From: UBA4466 sp963925035
Lineage (GTDB): Bacteria > Bacteroidota > Bacteroidia > Flavobacteriales_D > Crocinitomicaceae
Reading direction: 5' to 3'
Assembly: GCA_963925035.1 (NCBI GenBank)
Contig: CAWUSK010000015.1
Coordinates: forward strand, 19,768 to 83,767
Length of the DNA: 64,000 nt
In this document: piece by piece, positions 1 to 6,806 of the stretch
How positions within the stretch are numbered: the first letter of the stretch is position 1
Layout: each line of letters starts with the position of its first letter
Position numbers and translations under genes: made by a program
The notes under the pieces: generated by a model
What the model was told of the DNA's origin: nothing
The model's input: the letters and a program-made list of their open reading frames with translations, nothing else
Database searches by the model: none

Positions 1-1
1 C

Positions 2-253
2 CGACTTTGCATTGATGGAATTGCCGCTTCCCGTTTTCTAATGATTGGAGAGTTTAAACAGTTTTCAGCAGTTTTTCGTGCGCATAATTACATGTTCAAA
101 AACCTATCGTCATTACTAAAGAAACGAAAGGAAATCAAGCGAATGTCAACAACATTTAATTCAGCCGGTTTGTACAACGGGAATATCTTAGGAGAATATT
201 TCTTAAAAGGAGTCAAAGAATTTTCGAAACTGAATCAGCGTTTGTTTAAATAA
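2..253 (+). CDS. Glycosyltransferase family 2 protein, C-terminal end (partial)
   Basis: The reading frame is open from the first full codon at position 2, so this is the 3' end of a gene that starts before the window. The visible 83 residues include a DGIAASRFL segment followed by a Lys/Arg-rich tail (KKRKEIKR). That pattern is typical of the C-terminus of Bacteroidota family 2 glycosyltransferases, which end in a membrane-associated basic region after the catalytic domain. The catalytic DxD region is outside the window, so the family call rests on the tail alone and substrate cannot be inferred. The gene ends 15 bp before the convergent aroQ stop codon. Confidence 0.6.
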   Translation, partial: RLCIDGIAASRFLMIGEFKQFSAVFRAHNYMFKNLSSLLKKRKEIKRMSTTFNSAGLYNGNILGEYFLKGVKEFSKLNQRLFK

Positions 254-267
254 TCTTGCCTTAACTA

Positions 268-681
268 TCAACTGTGATTCTCGAAAAAATCAACAGCTAA
301 ATCGTAGGATTTCAATCCAAATCCAAAAATACAACCAACAACGACTGGCGATAATAGAGATGTATGTCTAAACTCTTCTCTCGCAGTGATATTGGAAATA
401 TGTACTTCAACAACTGGCACTTTAATTGCCTTGATACAATCTCTCAACGCAACACTTGTATGCGTGTAGCCACCAGCGTTGATAACAATCCCATCGTGTT
501 TCGATTGTTGCAGCGCATCAATTAACTCACCTTCAATATTCGACTGAAAATAATCCAATTCAGACTTTTTTTCACTTTTTAACGCTTCAAAATAGGATTC
601 AAACGTTTGATTCCCGTATATTTCCTCTTCCCGTTGACCAATTAAATTTAAATTTGGTCCGTTAACAATTAATATTTTCAT
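268..681 (-). CDS. aroQ: 3-dehydroquinate dehydratase, type II
   Basis: This enzyme dehydrates 3-dehydroquinate to 3-dehydroshikimate, step three of the shikimate pathway to aromatic amino acids, in the cytosol. At 137 residues it has the size of the small dodecameric type II family. Visible motifs are NGPNLNLIGQRE at the N-terminus with the catalytic Tyr at residue 22 (IYG), the GGYTHTSVAL segment and the EVHISNITAREEFRHTS segment holding the catalytic His. The GGY replaces the commoner GAY. The ATG is at 679-681, only 2 bp from the divergent xerD ATG, so its promoter must lie inside xerD. Assignment is secure. Confidence 0.96.
   Translation of the reverse strand: MKILIVNGPNLNLIGQREEEIYGNQTFESYFEALKSEKKSELDYFQSNIEGELIDALQQSKHDGIVINAGGYTHTSVALRDCIKAIKVPVVEVHISNITAREEFRHTSLLSPVVVGCIFGFGLKSYDLAVDFFENHS
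649..656 (+). promoter_or_regulatory. Candidate -7 box for xerD
   Basis: TAAATTTG matches the Bacteroidota -7 consensus TAnnTTTG and lies 27 bp upstream of the xerD ATG, inside the aroQ coding sequence. No convincing TTG is seen at the usual distance upstream. In AT-rich coding DNA the octamer can occur by chance, so this is weak. Confidence 0.3.
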
Positions 682-683
682 AC

Positions 684-1586
684 ATGTCCAATTGGAGTCG
701 CTATATTAAGGATTTTGTTTCATACCTGAAAATAGAAAAGGGTTTGTCGGAAAATTCTATTTTGGCATATCTCAACGATGTGAAGAAATTAGAAGATTAC
801 TCCGGTAGTTTATCACTCGATCCAAAAGCAATTACCTACCAGCATTTACAGCAGTTTGTTGCTGAATTATACGACTTAGGACTAAGTGCTAGAAGTCAAT
901 CAAGGATTATTAGTGGAATCAAACAATTCTTTCATTTTCTGACTATAGAAGATGAAATTGAACTTGACCCGACCACGTTATTGGAAACGCCTAAAATTGG
1001 CAGAAAACTACCAGAGGTTTTAACAGTCCAAGAAATCGACACGTTGATAGATGCCATTGATTTAAGTAAACCTGAAGGACATCGGAACAAAGCGATACTG
1101 GAAACACTGTACAGTTGTGGATTGCGTGTATCAGAACTCGTCAATCTTCAGTTTGAGCAGCTTTTCTTTAACGAAGGATTCATTCGTGTAACAGGAAAAG
1201 GAAATAAACAACGATTGGTTCCAGTAAGTCCGAGCGTTGAAAAGGAGATTGGAATTTACACCTCTTCTATTCGCAACCAAATGAAGATTCAGAAAGGACA
1301 TGAAAGTTTTGTCTTCTTGAATAGACGCGGCGCACAATTAACGCGTGTAATGATTTTTACCATAATTAAAAACTTAGCACTCGAAATTGGATTGGATAAA
1401 ACCATTTCTCCTCACACTTTTCGCCATTCCTTTGCCACTCACCTGCTCGAAGGCGGTGCAAATTTACGCGCAATTCAAGACATGTTAGGACATGAGTCTA
1501 TTCTGACTACAGAAATTTATACGCACTTAGATCAAAGTATGCTGAAGGACGCTATTACTTCATTTCATCCAAGGAATATGCGCTAA
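684..1586 (+). CDS. xerD: Site-specific tyrosine recombinase XerD
   Basis: A 300-residue tyrosine recombinase of XerC/XerD size, expected to resolve chromosome dimers at dif with FtsK. The N-terminal core-binding domain covers about residues 1-95 (YLKIEKGLSENSILAYL). The catalytic domain carries Arg148 (SCGLRVSEL), Lys172 (GKGNKQR), His244 and Arg247 (HTFRH), His270 (MLGH) and the nucleophile Tyr279 (EIYTHL), so the active site is complete. The ATG at 684 begins 2 bp from the divergent aroQ start. The stop overlaps by 4 bp the end of a convergent outer-membrane pseudogene. XerD is preferred over XerC from the LSENSILAYLNDV region and the aroQ linkage; the two paralogues are hard to tell apart without a second copy to compare. 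Confidence 0.92.
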   Translation: MSNWSRYIKDFVSYLKIEKGLSENSILAYLNDVKKLEDYSGSLSLDPKAITYQHLQQFVAELYDLGLSARSQSRIISGIKQFFHFLTIEDEIELDPTTLLETPKIGRKLPEVLTVQEIDTLIDAIDLSKPEGHRNKAILETLYSCGLRVSELVNLQFEQLFFNEGFIRVTGKGNKQRLVPVSPSVEKEIGIYTSSIRNQMKIQKGHESFVFLNRRGAQLTRVMIFTIIKNLALEIGLDKTISPHTFRHSFATHLLEGGANLRAIQDMLGHESILTTEIYTHLDQSMLKDAITSFHPRNMR

Positions 1587-1985
1587 GGCTTATACCTTAA
1601 GGTAAGACAAGCGTTCCGACCGTAACGGTGACGACTTAAAGCTTGCCACTTCATTCCAGATAATATATCGCACTCTGCCTTAGCATAAATTCCAATACTA
1701 AATCGAGAGAAGACATATCGAACTTCAGCTCGAAGCATAGCATTCATAACAAAATCACTATAATCGGGATAAGTAATTTCGGAATTTTCATTGATTGTTT
1801 TATAATTTACATAAGAAAACCTTACTCCCAAACCAAGTGAAAACTGAAAACGATTGTGGGAAAATCAATCATAGCTGAAATAAATAGGTAATCCAACTGC
1901 ATAATAGTAGAATCGTAAGTATATTGCCATTGACTTGTTTGAATGGTTTCTGCAGTTGATACGGACTCAATTTTCTTTTTGAAAA
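1583..1985 (-). pseudogene. Outer-membrane beta-barrel protein, frameshifted C-terminal remnant
   Basis: Two minus-strand frames join into one sensible protein end. The upstream frame reads STIMQLDYLFISAMIDF; after a one-base shift near 1860 the other frame continues with HNRFQFSLGLGVRFSYVNY and ends in LTLRYKP, a typical closing beta strand of a Bacteroidota outer-membrane barrel (PF13568-like pattern of alternating aromatic and polar residues). Only about 130 residues remain. No N-terminus or signal peptide is found, because homology gives way near 1985 to a transposase remnant on the other strand. I infer an insertion-deletion event that removed the front of the gene, with a frameshift afterwards. 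Confidence 0.6.
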
Positions 1986-1989
1986 TGAT

Positions 1990-2295
1990 TTGCCAGAGAA
2001 CAAACACCAACATATTTTAAAGGATGAGATTATCTGTTTAAAAAATGAATCGTCCAAAAGTAAGTGTCCAGGCAAATTAAGACACGTGTCGGTTTGGAAT
2101 GAAGAAAACAAACAAGTAATTGAACGCATTTCAAATCAATTTCATTGGTCGCCCAATACGATCGGTGAATTATACAAAAGCAGATGACAGGTGGAGTTTT
2201 TCTTTCGTGACATCAAACAATTGCTGCATATCAAATCGTTCATTGGGACAAGTGAAAATACATTGATGATACAAAATTGGACAGCTTTAATTTGT
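1990..2295 (+). pseudogene. IS4-type DDE transposase remnant with in-frame stop
   Basis: The frame reads KHQHILKDEIICLKNES, LRHVSVWNEENKQV and then YKSR-stop-QVEFFFRDIK, continuing to KSFIGTSENTLMIQNWTALI near 2292. Y-2-R-3-E-6-K spacing is the YREK signature of IS4-family transposases and includes the catalytic Glu. The conserved Trp after the Arg (codon TGG) has become TGA at 2185-2187, so the protein is dead. The first two thirds of the transposase are missing, as is the normal C-terminus. No terminal inverted repeats could be paired around it. This is a fossil, probably linked to the damage in the adjoining barrel gene. Confidence 0.72.
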
Positions 2296-2324
2296 TCTAC
2301 GCGGCATGATATTTTGTTTCCGCC

Positions 2325-2386
2325 GAGTGAGATTTACCCTCCGTTCGTTGAGATTTGACTGCCTTTCATTGAGATTGATACTACCG
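2325..2386. repeat. Three degenerate ~21-bp tandem units
   Basis: Three consecutive units begin GAGTGAGATTT (2325), GTTGAGATTTG (2347) and ATTGAGATTGA (2368), each followed by a pyrimidine-rich segment ending in CC or CCG. The spacing is 21-22 bp. The array sits just beyond the transposase remnant in non-coding DNA; its role is unknown. Confidence 0.4.
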
Positions 2387-2406
2387 TGACACTGCCCACT
2401 CCACTA

Positions 2407-2527
2407 GAATTTCATTCCTATGGAATAATTCTCTTTTAAATAAAAACTAAAACAACTAGTATTATTGGTTGATAAAATAGTACCATTTATTAAAATACAA
2501 ATCAACCCACCAAAACGTTTTTATGTA
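2407..2527. repeat. Direct repeat flanking katG, copy 1
   Basis: This ~121-bp sequence reappears in the same orientation at 5078-5197 with about nine of ten bases identical and one single-base gap. Shared blocks include TCTCTTTTAAATAAAAACTA, GGTTGATAAAATAGTACCAT and AAATCAACCCACCA. The left part holds a small palindrome, ATTCC-TAT-GGAAT at 2414-2426, also recognisable in copy 2. The two copies bracket katG. No open reading frame covers it. It may be the end of a mobile element or a dispersed non-coding repeat. Confidence 0.8.
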
Positions 2528-2532
2528 TTTTA

Positions 2533-2580
2533 GTTATGGCGCTGTCAGCGATACGCTGATCATATCAAATAACCCATAAC
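2533..2580. other. Nested inverted repeats upstream of katG
   Basis: TCAGCG-ATA-CGCTGA (2545-2559) is a perfect inverted repeat with 6-bp arms. It sits within outer arms GTTATGG (2533-2539) and CCATAAC (2574-2580). Together they could form a branched hairpin, or mark a recombination or protein-binding site, about 95 bp upstream of the katG start. The core arms do not match integron attC consensus orientation. Confidence 0.4.
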
Positions 2581-2611
2581 ATAGACTTTTTCTATGATAG
2601 AATAGAAAATA

Positions 2612-2647
2612 TTGATAATATTGATAATGTATTAGTCCTTACTTTTG
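2612..2647 (+). promoter_or_regulatory. katG promoter with GATAAT direct-repeat operator candidate
   Basis: TACTTTTG at 2640-2647 fits the TAnnTTTG -7 box, 25 bp before the katG ATG. Just upstream, TTGATAAT occurs twice in tandem (2612-2619 and 2621-2628), covering the place where a -33 element would be. GATAAT hexamers are the building block of Fur-family operators, and PerR of that family often controls katG. The -7 call is fair; the Fur/PerR link is inference. Confidence 0.45.
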
Positions 2648-2672
2648 TTAAAACAGATTAATTACATAACAG

Positions 2673-4964
2673 ATGAAACATTTTTTATTATCAATAAGTC
2701 TACTTACAACCCTAGTATTAAATGGGCAAAGCACGAACAATATGAGTAAATGTCCCGTAAATCATGGTCAAGGGGGAGATATGACTAATCCACTTACGGA
2801 TGATAATACAAACCCTTATATCCATTCGAAAATAAAAAAAAAAACCAGTGAAGATTGGTGGCCAAATCGACTTGACATAAGTGTCTTGAGAACAAATTCT
2901 GATTTATCAGACCCAATGGGAGAAAGCTTTGATTATAGAGAAGCGTTCAACTCATTAGACTATGATTCGCTAAAAAGTGATATCGAAAAAGTTTTAACCA
3001 ACTCGCAAGAATGGTGGCCTGCCGACTTTGGAAATTATGGACCACTTTTTATCCGTATGGCCTGGCACAGCGCTGGAACATACCGCACGGGTGATGGACG
3101 CGGTGGTGCTAGCGAGGGTCAACAACGGTTTGCTCCTTTAAATAGTTGGCCAGATAATGGAAACCTGGATAAGGCTAGAAGACTTCTATGGCCGATCAAG
3201 CAAAAATACGGAAGCAAAATTTCATGGGCAGATTTAATGATTTTAACAGGTAATGTTGCTTTGGAATCAATGGGTTTTGAAACAATCGGATTTGCAGGAG
3301 GGCGCACAGATGTTTGGGAACCTCAAAGTAATGTATACTGGGGAATGGAAAAAGAATGGTTAGCAGATGAACGATACTCTGGTGACCGAAATTTAGAAAA
3401 TCCATTGGCTGCAGTTCAAATGGGATTAATTTATGTGAATCCCGAAGGACCAAATGGAAATCCCGATCCAAAATTAGCCGCCATTGATATACGTGAAACA
3501 TTTGGAAGAATGGGAATGAATGATGAAGAAACTGTGGCGCTTATAGCTGGTGGTCATACATTAGGGAAAACACATGGAGCAGGTCCAGCTTCACATGTTG
3601 GTCCAGAGCCAGAAGCAGCGCCGATTGAAGAACAAGGATTTGGCTGGAAAAGCGACTACAAGTCAGGAAAAGGAAAAGACGCGATTACTTCAGGTCTCGA
3701 GGTAACTTGGACAATGACACCAACAGAATGGAGTCACCAATTTCTTCAAATCTTATTTGGAAATGAATGGGAATTGACAAAGAGTCCTGCTGGAGCGTAT
3801 CAATGGACAGCTAAAGATTCAATGTTAACAGTGCCGGATGCATTCGATTCAAACATGAGGCATAAGCCAACGATGCTCACAACAGACTTGTCACTTCGTT
3901 TTGATCCAGAATATGAAAAGATATCAAGGAGATTTCTTGATAACCCTGAAGAATTCGACTTAGCATTTGCTAAAGCGTGGTTTAAGCTAACGCACAGAGA
4001 CATGGGCCCAAAATCACTTTATCTTGGACCTGAAGTTCCTGCAGATGATTTTGTATGGCAAGACCCCTTGCCAACTGCAGACTATAAACAAATTGATGCT
4101 AAGGATATTGAAACTCTGAAGAAATCTATCACGAACGCTGGATTGACAGACCAAGATTTAATTTATACAGCATGGTCTTCTGCCTCAACATTTAGAGGGT
4201 CTGATAAAAGAGGTGGAGCCAATGGTGCTCATATTCAGTTAGAGCCACAATCAAGCTGGGAAGTAAATGAGCCAAATACTTTAAACCGTATATTGAAAAA
4301 ATACGAAGCTATCCAGAAAGATTTCAATGATAAAGCAAAAGACAAGAAGGTTTCAATTGCAGACTTGATTGTACTTGGTGGATCTGTTGGAATTGAGCAT
4401 GCAGTTGAAAAAGGCGGTCATAAAATTGAAGTTCCTTTTAACCCAGGCAGAACAGATGCTACAGCTGAGCAAACAGACATTAGTTCAATGGCAGTTTTAG
4501 AGCCAATGGCAGATGCATTTAGAAATTATGAAAAAGCAAAATATACGCTTACTTCAGAAGAACTACTTTTAGACAAAGCGCAATTACTAACACTAACTGC
4601 ACCTGAAATGACAGTTCTGCTAGGTGGTATGCGAGTATTAGATATCAATTATAATGGATCTAAACACGGTGTATTCACAGACAATCCAGGAGCCCTTTCA
4701 AATGATTTCTTTGTGAACTTACTTGATATGAGCACACAATGGAGTCCTATAGATTATTATAGTTCAACCTTTGAAGGAAAAGATAGAGCTACTGGAAAAG
4801 TAAAATGGACAGCTACACGTGCAGATTTAATCTTTGGGTCTAATTCTGAATTGAGGGCATTAGCTGAAGTTTATGCAAGTACTGATGCGGAAGATCGTTT
4901 CGTTGAAGAATTTGTCAGAGTTTGGACAAAAGTTATGAACTTAGATCGATTTGATCTCAAGTAA
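2673..4964 (+). CDS. katG: Catalase-peroxidase with N-terminal signal peptide
   Basis: A bifunctional haem enzyme that removes hydrogen peroxide. At 763 residues it has the full two-domain KatG length. The N-terminal domain carries the distal residues Arg128, Trp131 and His132 (RMAWHSAGTYR), the Trp131-Tyr254-Met280 set that forms the catalase adduct (IYVNPEGP and GRMGMND; Tyr-Met spacing 26, as in Mycobacterium KatG), and the proximal His295 (GGHTLGKTHG). The C-terminal half repeats the fold without haem ligands. Unusually, residues 1-19 (KHFLLSISLLTTLVLNGQ) form a signal peptide before the normal KatG start MSKCPVNHG, so the product should be exported, as in KatP-type enzymes. The gene stands alone between direct repeats, with its own promoter and a strong terminator. 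Confidence 0.97.
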   Translation: MKHFLLSISLLTTLVLNGQSTNNMSKCPVNHGQGGDMTNPLTDDNTNPYIHSKIKKKTSEDWWPNRLDISVLRTNSDLSDPMGESFDYREAFNSLDYDSLKSDIEKVLTNSQEWWPADFGNYGPLFIRMAWHSAGTYRTGDGRGGASEGQQRFAPLNSWPDNGNLDKARRLLWPIKQKYGSKISWADLMILTGNVALESMGFETIGFAGGRTDVWEPQSNVYWGMEKEWLADERYSGDRNLENPLAAVQMGLIYVNPEGPNGNPDPKLAAIDIRETFGRMGMNDEETVALIAGGHTLGKTHGAGPASHVGPEPEAAPIEEQGFGWKSDYKSGKGKDAITSGLEVTWTMTPTEWSHQFLQILFGNEWELTKSPAGAYQWTAKDSMLTVPDAFDSNMRHKPTMLTTDLSLRFDPEYEKISRRFLDNPEEFDLAFAKAWFKLTHRDMGPKSLYLGPEVPADDFVWQDPLPTADYKQIDAKDIETLKKSITNAGLTDQDLIYTAWSSASTFRGSDKRGGANGAHIQLEPQSSWEVNEPNTLNRILKKYEAIQKDFNDKAKDKKVSIADLIVLGGSVGIEHAVEKGGHKIEVPFNPGRTDATAEQTDISSMAVLEPMADAFRNYEKAKYTLTSEELLLDKAQLLTLTAPEMTVLLGGMRVLDINYNGSKHGVFTDNPGALSNDFFVNLLDMSTQWSPIDYYSSTFEGKDRATGKVKWTATRADLIFGSNSELRALAEVYASTDAEDRFVEEFVRVWTKVMNLDRFDLK

Positions 4965-4981
4965 ATATTACTCAAGATTTC

Positions 4982-5014
4982 AGAAAGCCGATCTGCTAAT
5001 CGGCTTTCTTTTTA
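4982..5014 (+). terminator. katG intrinsic terminator
   Basis: A perfect 11-bp stem, AGAAAGCCGAT (4982-4992) and ATCGGCTTTCT (4999-5009) with a 6-base loop, is followed by TTTTTATT. It lies 17 bp after the katG stop. Confidence 0.9.
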
Positions 5015-5077
5015 TTAAGACTTAGATTAATTAGAATGTGAGGTTCTACTCATAACATTGGCTCCTCACGCTCTTCT

Positions 5078-5197
5078 GAAATTCTATTCCTGTGGAAAAT
5101 TCTCTTTTAAATAAAAACTAAAACAACGAAATTAGTGGTTGATAAAATAGTACCATTTCCTAAAACTCAAATCAACCCACCACACCGTTTTTATGTA
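5078..5197. repeat. Direct repeat flanking katG, copy 2
   Basis: Second copy of the sequence at 2407-2527, same orientation, 120 bp. The left-end palindrome is kept as TTCC-TGT-GGAA (5087-5097) with a changed loop. Identity ends just after GTTTTTATGTA in both copies. It starts about 65 bp after the katG terminator. Confidence 0.8.
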
Positions 5198-5316
5198 ACA
5201 ACCTAATAAAGTGCTAACATACGAGCGTAATCGTTATGCGTAATAAGAAATTGCAATAGAAAGCCAAGTCCGCATAGCCTCCCATAAATAATATTAAAAT
5301 TTGACAATTTGTCTAG

Positions 5317-5366
5317 TCCTGAAATAACGATACACAATTTTTTATCGTTATGTAAAAAGGAGTAAA
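5317..5366 (+). mobile_element. IS 5'-end remnant 1 (IS3-like)
   Basis: TCCTGAAA (5317-5324) is followed by the inverted repeat TAACGATA / TATCGTTA (5325-5332 and 5343-5350), which runs into an ATG at 5350. The codons that follow are decayed (ATG TAA AAA) and resemble the Lys-rich opening of an IS3 OrfA. The same order of parts (TCCTGAAA, inverted repeat, ATG) recurs at 5416. No transposase body follows. Called by comparison of the two copies and general knowledge of Bacteroidota IS3 elements. Confidence 0.4.
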
Positions 5367-5415
5367 AAGCGTTTATGTAAAGCGCAGTCAGAACGATTAC
5401 TCTATGTCTGTCTTG

Positions 5416-5475
5416 TCCTGAAAAAAGTTGACTTAATTAATTAAAAAGTCAACAATAATGAAAGAGACAAGACAA
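5416..5475 (+). mobile_element. IS 5'-end remnant 2 (IS3-like)
   Basis: TCCTGAAA (5416-5423) precedes the inverted repeat GTTGACTT / AAGTCAAC (5427-5434 and 5446-5453) and an ATG at 5458 that opens MKETRQ before a stop. This resembles the MKKTRFTEAQ start of an IS3 OrfA, which occurs in the decayed element at 6246. The remnant ends abruptly at the fasciclin terminator. Stem-loops directly before the OrfA start usually limit translation from outside transcripts. Confidence 0.45.
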
Positions 5476-5481
5476 TAAATC

Positions 5482-5517
5482 AAAAAAGCCTTCCAGTTAT
5501 GAAAGGCCTTTTTTTAT
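5482..5517 (-). terminator. Terminator downstream of the fasciclin gene
   Basis: AGCCTTCC and GAAAGGCCT pair around a short loop, with an A-run on the left and a T-run on the right, so it can act in both directions. It lies 15 bp beyond the stop codon of the minus-strand fasciclin gene. Confidence 0.75.
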
Positions 5518-5531
5518 TAAACAAACACCAA

Positions 5532-6044
5532 CTACTTAGGCATAACAACTGTATCTATAACGTGAATAACACCATTACTACCCATTACATCAGTTGCAGT
5601 AATTTCACTAACATTTCCATTTGAGTCTTTCAACCAAATTTTATTATCTTTTTGCATTATTGTTAGCACTTGACCATTTAAAGTTTTTAACTCAACATTA
5701 CCGTTACCTTCCTTTAGGGCAGCAACAACGTCGTTCGCGGTTAATTTACCAGAAACTACATGATAAGTTAGAATGCCTGCTAACGTTTTTTTGTTCTTCT
5801 CTTCTAATAGAAAGCCTAACGTTTTGGCATCAACTTTAGCGAAAGCATCATTTGTCGGAGCAAAAACTGTAAAGGGGCCTTCTGCTTGTAAAGCACTAAC
5901 TAAATCCGCAGCTTTAAGTGCAGTTACTAAAGTTGTAAAATTTTCGTTACCAACGGCAACATCTACTATTGTTCCTTGAGCGCTACTATTTTTAGAAAAA
6001 CCTACACACAAGATCAATGTTAAACTAAGGACTAATTTGTTCAT
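5532..6044 (-). CDS. Secreted fasciclin (FAS1) domain protein
   Basis: A 170-residue exported protein with a signal peptide (about residues 1-22, NKLVLSLTLILCVGFSKNSSAQ) and one FAS1 domain. The FAS1 marks are TLVTALKAADLVSALQ, the GPFTVFAPTNDAFAKV block (H1-like motif) and the final VMGSNGVIHVIDTVVMPK strand (H2-like motif). FAS1 domains act in cell adhesion or surface binding; the bacterial ligand is unknown. The gene is monocistronic with its own promoter and terminator. It lies between IS remnants and near katG and a photolyase gene, so a role in stress or light response is possible but not shown. Confidence 0.9.
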   Translation of the reverse strand: MNKLVLSLTLILCVGFSKNSSAQGTIVDVAVGNENFTTLVTALKAADLVSALQAEGPFTVFAPTNDAFAKVDAKTLGFLLEEKNKKTLAGILTYHVVSGKLTANDVVAALKEGNGNVELKTLNGQVLTIMQKDNKIWLKDSNGNVSEITATDVMGSNGVIHVIDTVVMPK

Positions 6045-6075
6045 AATATTTATTTTAAGTGTTATTAATTTAGTT

Positions 6076-6130
6076 CAAATATATACTAAACATTTTAATT
6101 TGTTTAACATTTTACTTTATTTATTAAACA
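6076..6130 (-). promoter_or_regulatory. Fasciclin promoter with inverted-repeat operator candidate
   Basis: On the minus strand TATATTTG (plus 6076-6083) fits the TAnnTTTG -7 box, 31 bp before the ATG. Upstream, the plus strand has TGTTTAA (6101-6107) and TTAAACA (6124-6130), a perfect 7-bp inverted repeat with a 16-bp spacer covering the -33 zone. A further TAAACAT half-site lies at 6087-6093. Confidence 0.5.
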
Positions 6131-6245
6131 TAATATTATAAAAAACTATTAATCAACAGTTTACATTTACGCAAACTTAATGCTAATAAGGTAAACTTCC
6201 CCGTTTTTCAGACAGCCTAAAATTATTAAATTTAAACTGAGCATA

Positions 6246-6801
6246 ATGAAAAAACAAGATTTACAGAAGCTCAAATCATACGTATTCTAAAGGAGCTCGA
6301 AACTGGAAAAAAACTAATGATATCTGCATTATCTAGGTATTGCTGCCAACGTTTTTTCTTGGAAGCAGAAATATAGTGGGATGGACGCTCAGCAATTAAA
6401 GGAAATCAAGGTTTTACAAGAGGGAAATCGTCGTCTCAAGCAGATGCATAATCACTTAAGCTTGGATTATCGTATTTTAAAAGATGTTATCGAAAAAAAG
6501 TTCTAAAGCCTTGTGAACGTAAATCTCAGGTAGATGAAATTTTATCAGCTGAAAAAATAAGCTTAAGCAGGCTTGTCGTATCGTGCATTTAACTCGCAGT
6601 ATGTTTTATTATGAAAGTCAAAAAGATGATGGTTTAATCATCACAAAGCTCCTTGAGTTAGTAAACAATTGTCCCACAAGAGGATTTGACACTTATTACG
6701 GAAAAATAAGAATGGAAGGAATGTAATGGAATCGAAAGCGTGCTTTACGTGTCTATCGGTCATTAAACCTAAAAATGAGAAGGAAAAAGAAGTTTTTTAA
6801 A
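6246..6801 (+). pseudogene. IS3-family transposase (OrfA/OrfB) remnant, multiply broken
   Basis: Conceptual translation across frames gives KTRFTEAQIIRILKELETGK, then after a frameshift near 6320-6335 GIAANVFSWKQKYSGMDAQQ and LKQMHNHLSLDYRILKDVIE ending KKF-stop at about 6506: a standard IS3 OrfA with its helix-turn-helix and leucine-zipper region. OrfB follows in more than one frame: RIVHLTRSMFYYESQKDDG, TRGFDTYYGKIRMEG, a TAA stop at 6724-6726, then WNRKRALRVYRSLNLKMRRK. It breaks off at about 6800, against the photolyase stop codon, before any DDE residue. The rest of OrfB and the right end are missing. Confidence 0.85.
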
Positions 6802-6806
6802 CTATT

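Noticed and set aside
1869..2129. 86-residue minus-strand frame across the transposase remnant
   Set aside because: It is the antisense shadow of the IS4 transposase fragment and part of the barrel pseudogene, with no own features.
2533..2580. Integron attC site upstream of katG
   Set aside because: The outer arms run GTTATGG...CCATAAC, opposite to the attC order RYYYAAC...GTTRRRY, and there is no integrase or cassette array.
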